Shown one piece after another: positions 1 to 4,540 of a stretch of 7,069 nucleotides of DNA. The translations under genes were made by a program, and so were the position numbers. The notes below the pieces were generated by a model that searched no databases, was not told the origin of the DNA, and saw only the letters and a list, made by a program, of their open reading frames with translations. Numbering within the stretch: position 1 is the stretch's first letter; the number at the start of each line of letters is the position of its first letter. Origin of the DNA: UBA2645 sp044360285 (GTDB lineage: Bacteria; Pseudomonadota; Alphaproteobacteria; Rickettsiales; UBA1997); assembly GCA_044360285.1 (NCBI GenBank), contig JBIKKP010000051.1:1-7069 (forward strand). Reading direction: 5' to 3'.

Positions 1-1
1 A

Positions 2-1687
2 TTACAAGATGGCGTGCCTTTTAATCTTGCTGACGGGTCAGCAGATTTTCAGGAAGCTGATACTCTGGCGTTTCAGCGCCTTGAAGTTTTTAAAGGTTCG
101 AATGCTTTAAAATTCGGCGGTTCAACTTTGGGTGGCGCAGTGAATATGGTTAGCAAAACCGGAAAAACTAATCCGGGTGGTCAGGTTCGCTTAGAAGTTG
201 GCTCTTTTGATACTAAGCGTTTCAATGTTCAATCTGGTCGCGATTTTGGTGATTCGGATATGTTTATCAGTCTAACAGGAACAAGCAGCGGTGGTTATCG
301 TGGGCATAGCGCGCAGGAAAATCTCAAACTTAATGGTAATTTTGGTAAAAAAATCGGCGAGACGGCTGAAACACGTTTTTATTTAAGCGCAAATTCAATT
401 GAACAAGAATTGCCGGGAACTCTAGGCAGATCTGACGCGCTCAATAATCCAACAATAGCAAATGCGACAGCGATTTCGGGAGATCAAAAACGTGATATTC
501 GTTCAGTTCGCACTTCCAACAAAACCAGTTTTGTTTTGGATGATGGCGATAAAGTTGATCTTGGCGCGTTTCTTAATGTTAAGGATTTATCCCATCCTAT
601 ATCGATTTTCATTGACCAAAAAACCGTTGATTACGGAATATTTACGCAAAGATCTGGAGAATATAATTTAGCTAATCACCGCAACACATTCTTGCTTGGC
701 GTAAGAACGCATTTTGGAAAAACTGATGCGAAAGTTTTTCAAAATATCGGTGGCACAAAAGGTGCGCAAACCTCCAACTCTGATCAAAGCTCAAAGAACG
801 CTACTATTTATGGAGAAAACCATTTTTTCCTGACGCAAAAATTATCTTTAGTGACCGGTTTACAATTAGCTTGGTCTAAGCGCGAGGATGATAATTATTC
901 GGCTGTGCAAGAAAGTGACGAAAAAATTTACCGCTCTTTAAATCCAAAAATCGGTATGCTTTATGAAGCCGCTAAAGATATCCAATTTTTTGCCAATGTT
1001 AGCAAAAGTAATGAACCACCAACTTTTTCAGAACTAACCCAAAGCGGCACGGTTGGATTTACTCCTCTTGATATGCAAAAAGCCTGGACTGCTGAAATAG
1101 GAACTCGCGGCAATCGTGGTATTGTGGAATGGGATGTGAGTCTTTATCGTTCCTGGATTAGAAATGAAATGTTGCAATATACAGTAGGCTCGGGAATTCC
1201 GGCCTCTACTTTCAATGCGCAGGATACAGTGCATCAAGGAATTGAGATTGGATTAAATTTGAAAATCGCAGAAAATATTTTTTCCAGCACTGATAAATTA
1301 AAACTTAATAATGCTTATACATTAAGTGATTACCGCTTTGATCACGACCGTCAGTACGGCAACAACATAATAGCAGGACAGCCGAGACATTTCTTACGCT
1401 CTGAATTGCATTACGGTCAACCTGCTTGGTTTGTGGCTCCAAATATTGAAGTTGCAAGCAGCGCGCAAGTTGATTTTTCTAATACCGTGCAATCACCGGG
1501 ATACACAATACTGGGTTTTACGGCTGGATATAATCTAAGCCAAAATGTCAGCTTTTATCTTGATGGTCGCAACTTGTTGGACAAAAACTATATTGCCACT
1601 TTCAGCACCGCTGTTAGCGGAGCGGGGAATGTTTTTTATCCGGGAGATGGAAGGGCATTTTATGCAGGTGTGAAAATTAAATTATAA
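2..1687 (+). CDS. TonB-dependent outer-membrane receptor, 5' truncated by window edge
   Basis: Outer-membrane beta-barrel transporter, probably for a ferric siderophore or ferric citrate, energised by TonB-ExbBD. The frame is open from base 2, so the GTG at 14 is internal; signal peptide, TonB box and the first half of the plug lie outside. The visible sequence begins in the plug (LQDGVPFNLADG) and continues through the plug signature EVFKGSNALKFGGSTLGGA. About 500 residues of alternating-pattern barrel follow, with the late-barrel motif GNNIIAGQPRH and the near-terminal LDGRNLLDKNYI typical of FecA/siderophore-type receptors. The protein ends in GVKIKL; the last residue of such barrels is usually Phe or Trp, so the terminal Leu is slightly unusual. 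The next gene starts 2 bases after the stop and encodes a PepSY-TM reductase-like protein, which supports an iron role. The substrate cannot be read from sequence. Iron (Fur) control is expected for the family, but the promoter is outside the window. Confidence 0.95.
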   Translation, partial: LQDGVPFNLADGSADFQEADTLAFQRLEVFKGSNALKFGGSTLGGAVNMVSKTGKTNPGGQVRLEVGSFDTKRFNVQSGRDFGDSDMFISLTGTSSGGYRGHSAQENLKLNGNFGKKIGETAETRFYLSANSIEQELPGTLGRSDALNNPTIANATAISGDQKRDIRSVRTSNKTSFVLDDGDKVDLGAFLNVKDLSHPISIFIDQKTVDYGIFTQRSGEYNLANHRNTFLLGVRTHFGKTDAKVFQNIGGTKGAQTSNSDQSSKNATIYGENHFFLTQKLSLVTGLQLAWSKREDDNYSAVQESDEKIYRSLNPKIGMLYEAAKDIQFFANVSKSNEPPTFSELTQSGTVGFTPLDMQKAWTAEIGTRGNRGIVEWDVSLYRSWIRNEMLQYTVGSGIPASTFNAQDTVHQGIEIGLNLKIAENIFSSTDKLKLNNAYTLSDYRFDHDRQYGNNIIAGQPRHFLRSELHYGQPAWFVAPNIEVASSAQVDFSNTVQSPGYTILGFTAGYNLSQNVSFYLDGRNLLDKNYIATFSTAVSGAGNVFYPGDGRAFYAGVKIKL

Positions 1688-1689
1688 AA

Positions 1690-2940
1690 ATGACCAAACC
1701 TGTTTATTACAATTTTTTCTGGCGCTGGCATTTTTACGCCGGGTTGATTGTGATGCCTGTGGTTCTGGTTATGGCAATCACGGGGGCAATTTATCTTCTG
1801 CAACCCCAAATTGAAAATTTGGCTTACAAAGATTTATTATATCTGGAAGAAAATATTCAGAAAAACCCTGATCATGATGCAATGGTTGATGCGGCTAAAA
1901 AACATTTTAATGCAAAAAGCGTAAATAGTTACCAGCCTCCTGCCGCTTTAAATCAAAGCGCGCAGGTTGTTTTAACATCTCAAAACGGAACCAAAATTAC
2001 CGCTTTCATTCATCCCGAAACTCTTGCGCCTCTAGGAACTATAAATGAGTCATGGCGCTTGATGAATATTGCAAGAAACCTCCACAAAAATCTAATGCTT
2101 GGCGATGTTGGGCGTATAATAACTGAGCTTACCGCCTGTTGGCTGATCGTCATGATTTTAACTGGAATTTATCTGTGGTGGCCACGCGGCAATAAAGATC
2201 GCGGAGTGCTCATTCCAAACACTAAAAACAAAGGCAGAAAAATCTGGCGCGAATTCCATGCTGTTTCCGGTGCGTGGGTTAGTGTTTGGTTGTTATTGCT
2301 GTTGTTAAGTGGTTTGCCATGGTCATTCGTATGTGGCGGGTTACTCAGCGATTTTTCAACACGCGCTAAAGAAGGCTTTCCAAAAGCAATTTTTAAGGAA
2401 AGACCGATGTCGAAAAGCAGCGTGGATTTGCCAGAAGTTTCGATGAATCAGATTTTACAAACCATTTCTAAGCAAAACGTAAACCATGCTTTTAAGATTG
2501 AGTATCCTTGGTGGGAAAAAGGTTCTTATGCCTTAATGCCGCTACGTCACGGCGGAGATGCAAAAAATGTTGCTTACATATTCTTTGACCGCAAAAGCGG
2601 TGAGATTCTTGATCAATATCGCTTCGACGATCTGGGAAAAGTTGGAAGGTTAACTTCACTTGGAGTAGCTTTTCATGAAGGACGACTTTTTGGAAAAGCA
2701 AATCAGTTACTTAATTTAACTGCAATATTTCTTCTTTTAATTCTGATGATAACCGGTTTTGCCATGTGGTTGAAACGCAAACCTCATAAATCTTTAGGAG
2801 CACCTTCCTTGCCGGATAATGTAAAATTACCGAAGCAAATAATTGCCCTTATTATATTAACCGGATTACTGCTGCCACTCTTTGGTATTTCAGTATTTTT
2901 GATATGGATTGGCGAAAAGATTTTAAAGAAAATTCGATAA
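1690..2940 (+). CDS. PepSY-associated TM protein, probable inner-membrane ferric-siderophore reductase
   Basis: A 416-residue inner-membrane protein of the PepSY_TM family (FoxB/PiuB-like), whose members bind haem and reduce ferric siderophores. Predicted membrane helices are near residues 15-38, 144-164, 191-213, 340-361 and 384-408. Candidate haem-ligand histidines lie at the helix borders: H14 in WRWHFYAG, H132 in NLHKN, H190 in REFHAVSGAW and H329 in AFHEGR. The soluble stretches between helices 1-2 and 3-4 would be the periplasmic PepSY-like parts; FFDRKSGEILDQYRF (298-312) resembles a PepSY strand pair. The ATG follows the receptor stop with only two bases between and without a clear Shine-Dalgarno sequence, which suggests translational coupling in one operon. 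Length and layout match intact family members. Family assignment is confident; ferric reduction and electron donor are inferred from family and neighbour. Confidence 0.9.
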   Translation: MTKPVYYNFFWRWHFYAGLIVMPVVLVMAITGAIYLLQPQIENLAYKDLLYLEENIQKNPDHDAMVDAAKKHFNAKSVNSYQPPAALNQSAQVVLTSQNGTKITAFIHPETLAPLGTINESWRLMNIARNLHKNLMLGDVGRIITELTACWLIVMILTGIYLWWPRGNKDRGVLIPNTKNKGRKIWREFHAVSGAWVSVWLLLLLLSGLPWSFVCGGLLSDFSTRAKEGFPKAIFKERPMSKSSVDLPEVSMNQILQTISKQNVNHAFKIEYPWWEKGSYALMPLRHGGDAKNVAYIFFDRKSGEILDQYRFDDLGKVGRLTSLGVAFHEGRLFGKANQLLNLTAIFLLLILMITGFAMWLKRKPHKSLGAPSLPDNVKLPKQIIALIILTGLLLPLFGISVFLIWIGEKILKKIR

Positions 2941-3120
2941 TTTATTATTCAAAAACCATATTAATTGATGCAAAAGAAATCGGCTTTGAAGAATCAAATG
3001 CAATTCCTGTGAGCTATGTGATTAATAAAGATGGCAAACTAAATCACAAAAATAACCGCTAATGACAGCAAGATTACAAAAGAAGATTTTGAAAATTCTT
3101 TGAAGTCTTTGTTAAAATAA
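2904..3120 (+). pseudogene. Frameshifted remnant of a thioredoxin/TlpA-like protein (C-terminal half)
   Basis: Two short frames together read like the end of a TlpA/thioredoxin-fold protein. From 2904 the frame gives MDWRKDFKENS... then NAIPVSYVINKDGKL, the cis-proline strand and turn typical of this fold (pattern IPxxxxIxKDGKI), and stops at 3060-3062. One base later in phase (from 3061) the sequence continues as NDSKITKEDFENSLKSLLK and stops at 3118-3120, exactly how such proteins end. Dropping one base near 3060 restores one frame. No CxxC redox motif and no N-terminal half is present, and the first 37 bases overlap the PepSY gene in another frame, so this is a decayed fragment. The part before 2940 may be chance. 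An intact copy could have handled thiol redox beside the reductase, but that is speculation. Fairly sure of the fold, unsure of the boundaries. Confidence 0.6.
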
Positions 3121-3263
3121 TTCCCAAGCTGTCCAATCAATCTCTACTTCTCAAGTTATCTAAATAAGTTCGCAAATGAGACAAAAGTTCCCTTTGGGTC
3201 AGCAAGATAAAAGTTAGATGGAAAATCCGCAAAGCCGCTATTTCTCGAAATGTACCATTTTCG

Positions 3264-3352
3264 GTGAAGTACACTGCTATCGGAGAAACGGAGAGAAAAA
3301 AGTGCGTTTTTTGTTAAAAATTTAGATTTTTGGAGAGAGTGAAGTACAGTGC
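3264..3352. repeat. Pair of 14-bp direct repeats, 75 bp apart
   Basis: GTGAAGTACACTGC at 3264-3277 and GTGAAGTACAGTGC at 3339-3352 match at 13 of 14 bases; both are followed within a few bases by GAGAAA-type runs (GGAGAGAAAAAA after the first, AGAGAAAAAA after the second). They could be paired protein-binding sites, a duplicated fragment, or remnants of a mobile element. No gene start close by makes an operator role obvious. Confidence 0.45.
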
Positions 3353-3415
3353 AGAGAAAAAATATAACTCATGAGGAGAGCCACAAGTCTAGGGCTTGGA
3401 GCGGTATTTATAAAT

Positions 3416-3447
3416 TTGCAAAAACCTATGAGTGATTCGGTTTGCAA
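3416..3447 (-). terminator. Possible weak hairpin 3' of tRNA-Ser
   Basis: TTGCAAAAACC (3416-3426) and GGTTTGCAA (3439-3447) can pair with a two-base bulge around a 12-base loop. It lies 9 bases beyond the CCA end of the minus-strand tRNA-Ser, where a terminator or processing hairpin would be expected. On the minus strand it is followed only by ATTTATAAAT rather than a clean T run, so the terminator reading is weak. Confidence 0.25.
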
Positions 3448-3455
3448 TAGAATTA

Positions 3456-3547
3456 TGGCGGAGGAAGGGGGATTCGAACCCCCGATATAGTTTTACCCAT
3501 ATATCGGTTTAGCAAACCGACGCCTTCAGCCACTCGGCCATCCCTCC
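3456..3547 (-). tRNA. tRNA-Ser (anticodon GCU)
   Basis: A class II tRNA of 92 bases including encoded CCA, reading AGC/AGU serine codons. On the minus strand the acceptor arm GGAGGGA (3547-3541) pairs with TTCCTCC (3466-3460, one G-U pair), followed by discriminator G (3459) and CCA (3458-3456). The D-arm, the anticodon loop TTGCTAA with GCT at 3513-3511, the long variable arm typical of tRNA-Ser, and the T-loop core GGTTCGAATCC are all present. No clear -35/-10 pair was found upstream; a TAATAAT at 3556-3550 is too close to the mature 5' end to act as its -10. A 12-base stretch of the D-arm is repeated in inverted form at 3568-3579. Confidence 0.97.
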
Positions 3548-3588
3548 ATATTATTACCCTCAGCGTAGTGGCTGAAGGCAGTTTTTTT
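3522..3588 (+). terminator. Rightward terminator-like hairpin built from the tRNA-Ser D-arm
   Basis: GCCTTCAGCCAC (3522-3533, antisense of the tRNA-Ser D-arm) and GTGGCTGAAGGC (3568-3579) are a perfect 12-bp inverted repeat with a 34-base spacer; seven T follow at 3582-3588. For a plus-strand transcript this has the form of an intrinsic terminator, although the loop is long. It could stop read-through from the iron-uptake operon or of RNA antisense to the tRNA. For a minus-strand transcript the same sequence would be a leader segment complementary to the D-arm. The inverted repeat is certain; the function is inferred. Confidence 0.5.
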
Positions 3589-3589
3589 A

Positions 3590-3797
3590 CGTTGCCTTGC
3601 GCAACGGTGGCAGCCGCTCGTCCTGGGTTCGGCTTAAGCCTCACCCGCGACTTACTCAAATCGACCGTTTAGGTCGATTTGCCGGAGATGAATCTCCGTC
3701 GTGCGCGGCTCAATCCCTCTGCGGTGTGGATTCGTCAATTAAGGCTTGCAAAGGGCGCGGCAAGCTAAAAGTGAAATGCTTGCCGTCAACTTTTTTG
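3590..3797 (+). ncRNA. Candidate structured RNA or small repeat element
   Basis: A comparatively GC-rich block with tandem perfect hairpins: CGTTGC/GCAACG (3590-3595/3601-3606), the palindrome GGCTTAAGCC (3631-3640), AAATCGACC/GGTCGATTT (3658-3666/3672-3680, 5-base loop), CGGAGA/TCTCCG with a TGAA loop (3683-3688/3693-3698), and a closing CGGCAAGC/GCTTGCCG hairpin followed by six T. Stems separated by short linkers and ended by a terminator on one strand are the layout of a small structured RNA transcribed rightward. It could equally be a dispersed palindromic repeat. A 71-codon frame at 3597-3812 runs through it, but I see no protein-like features in it. No known RNA family recognised and no clear promoter seen. 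Confidence 0.3.
3758..3796 (+). terminator. Rho-independent terminator, plus strand
   Basis: Perfect 8-bp GC-rich stem CGGCAAGC (3758-3765) and GCTTGCCG (3778-3785) with a 12-base A-rich loop, followed after five bases by six T (3791-3796). It would end any rightward transcript of the hairpin-rich block before it. No protein gene precedes it directly. Confidence 0.55.
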
Positions 3798-3831
3798 TCG
3801 GAGTTGTTTTGAAGATTAATTTAACAAAAGC

Positions 3832-3924
3832 CGTCATCATTGAATTGAGTAAGCAATTAGAGGATCTCATGCGTTTAGCGCTAAACTCGCGAGATCCTCG
3901 AAGCCTGCGGCTTCAAGGATGACG
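3832..3924. repeat. Long imperfect palindrome with cruciform potential (Rickettsiales-type palindromic element)
   Basis: About 93 bp folding back on itself. The outer arms CGTCATCATTGA (3832-3843) and TCAAGGATGACG (3913-3924) pair at 11 of 12 positions. The inner arms GAGGATCTC (3860-3868) and GAGATCCTC (3891-3899) pair perfectly, and the centre TTTAGCGCTAAA (3874-3885) is itself a perfect palindrome. Side hairpins sit on both shoulders: AATTG/CAATT (3843-3847/3854-3858) on the left and GAAGCC/GGCTTC (3900-3905/3909-3914) on the right. The outer GTCATCC-like ends resemble palindromic repeats found in many copies in Rickettsiales and related genomes; that family link is recalled, not tested. 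Confidence 0.7.
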
Positions 3925-3963
3925 CGATTTTATTTTTTTTACTCAAATCGCGCGTCATTTTTT
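3923..3963 (+). terminator. Rho-independent terminator, plus strand
   Basis: CGCGATTT (3923-3930) and AAATCGCG (3945-3952) form a perfect 8-bp stem with a 14-base T-rich loop, followed by CGTCA and six T (3958-3963). It directly abuts the long palindrome and lies 69 bases before tRNA-Glu, so it could insulate that gene from upstream transcription. A second short hairpin GCTCT/AGAGC (4001-4005/4012-4016) lies between it and the tRNA. Confidence 0.5.
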
Positions 3964-4032
3964 CCGTTTGCCTTTTACAAAGCCAAAAATAGGTTGCGCC
4001 GCTCTTTTCTGAGAGCCTGGCCGCGCTTATCT

Positions 4033-4107
4033 GGCCCCATCGTCTAACGGTTAGGACACCACCCTTTCACGGTGGTAATACGGGTTCGAATCCCGTTGGG
4101 GTCACCA
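4033..4107 (+). tRNA. tRNA-Glu (anticodon UUC)
   Basis: A standard 75-base tRNA with encoded CCA, reading GAA/GAG. Acceptor GGCCCCA (4033-4039) pairs with TGGGGTC (4097-4103, one G-U pair), discriminator A at 4104, CCA at 4105-4107. The anticodon stem CCACC/GGTGG encloses loop CTTTCAC with TTC at 4066-4068, and the T-arm CGGGTTCGAATCCCG is canonical. No terminator follows; a GtrA-family gene begins 16 bases after the CCA, so the two are likely co-transcribed. No convincing promoter hexamers seen upstream. Confidence 0.98.
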
Positions 4108-4123
4108 CTACAAATCAAGATTC

Positions 4124-4540
4124 ATGAATTTTTTCGCAAAAATTCTCACCCAATTTTTGGATCGAAAAACTCTCTCTCAGGCTTGGCGATTCCTTGCCGT
4201 TGGCGGCGTTTCAACGCTCATCAGCTTTTCAGTTTTTTCTTTTAGCATCCGCATTTTCGACCTACATTATTTGGTCGCAAACCTTATCGCTTTTGGCCTG
4301 TCGATTATTTTTAACTATAATTGCAACAAGCGCTGGAGCTTTGGTGGAGAGCACCAAAAGCCATCTCACGTTGCTGAATATCTGGCAGTTTACTTTTCCT
4401 CACTTGCGCTTGGAAGCCTAATTTTAAAGGTCGCAATCGATTATTTAAAAATTTTCCCAGAAGGTGCTTTCTTCATCAGCCTTTGTTTCACAACTCTCTT
4501 CAACTTTTTCTGCCTCAAGTTTTTCGTTTTCAAAAAGTAG
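4124..4540 (+). CDS. GtrA-family small membrane protein
   Basis: A 138-residue, four-helix inner-membrane protein of the GtrA family. Members are linked to cell-surface polysaccharide or O-antigen glycosylation, often proposed to move undecaprenyl-phosphate-linked sugars across the membrane. Helices lie near residues 22-41, 48-65, 84-106 and 112-133. Family hallmarks are WRFLAVGGVSTLISF in helix 1, NYNCNKRWSF (64-73) after helix 2, and the repeat-like NFFCLKFFVF (127-136) at the end. The ATG at 4124 gives a normal family length; there is only a poor AAGA upstream as ribosome site. It starts 16 bases after tRNA-Glu with no terminator between, suggesting expression by read-through. Its last 11 bases overlap the 3' end of comEC on the opposite strand. 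No glycosyltransferase gene is in the window, so its substrate is unknown. Confidence 0.88.
   Translation: MNFFAKILTQFLDRKTLSQAWRFLAVGGVSTLISFSVFSFSIRIFDLHYLVANLIAFGLSIIFNYNCNKRWSFGGEHQKPSHVAEYLAVYFSSLALGSLILKVAIDYLKIFPEGAFFISLCFTTLFNFFCLKFFVFKK

Larger units (their letters stand above)
3121..3455. other. Intergenic stretch without a recognisable gene
   Basis: No convincing coding frame in either direction; all frames are broken by frequent stops. The stretch is purine-rich on the plus strand (several GGAGAGA/GAGAAAAA runs) and contains a pair of near-identical 14-base direct repeats and a weak hairpin next to tRNA-Ser, both listed separately. It may be decayed sequence continuing from the TlpA-like remnant. 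Confidence 0.6.

Noticed and set aside
3453..3659. 68-codon minus-strand frame
   Set aside because: It covers the whole tRNA-Ser; the translation is tRNA read as protein.
3590..3700. CRISPR-like array
   Set aside because: The hairpins differ in sequence and spacing; there are no regular direct repeats with unique spacers and no cas gene.
3597..3812. 71-codon plus-strand frame
   Set aside because: It runs through at least three perfect hairpins and a terminator-like structure, has no ribosome site or recognisable domain; structured RNA or repeat fits better.
3456..4107. tRNA-flanked region as an integrated genomic island with att sites
   Set aside because: No direct repeat of a tRNA 3' end, no integrase and no phage-like gene; the only tRNA repeat is an inverted copy of the D-arm.
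4194..4421. 75-codon plus-strand frame
   Set aside because: Out-of-frame shadow within the GtrA-like gene, which has clear family motifs in its own frame.
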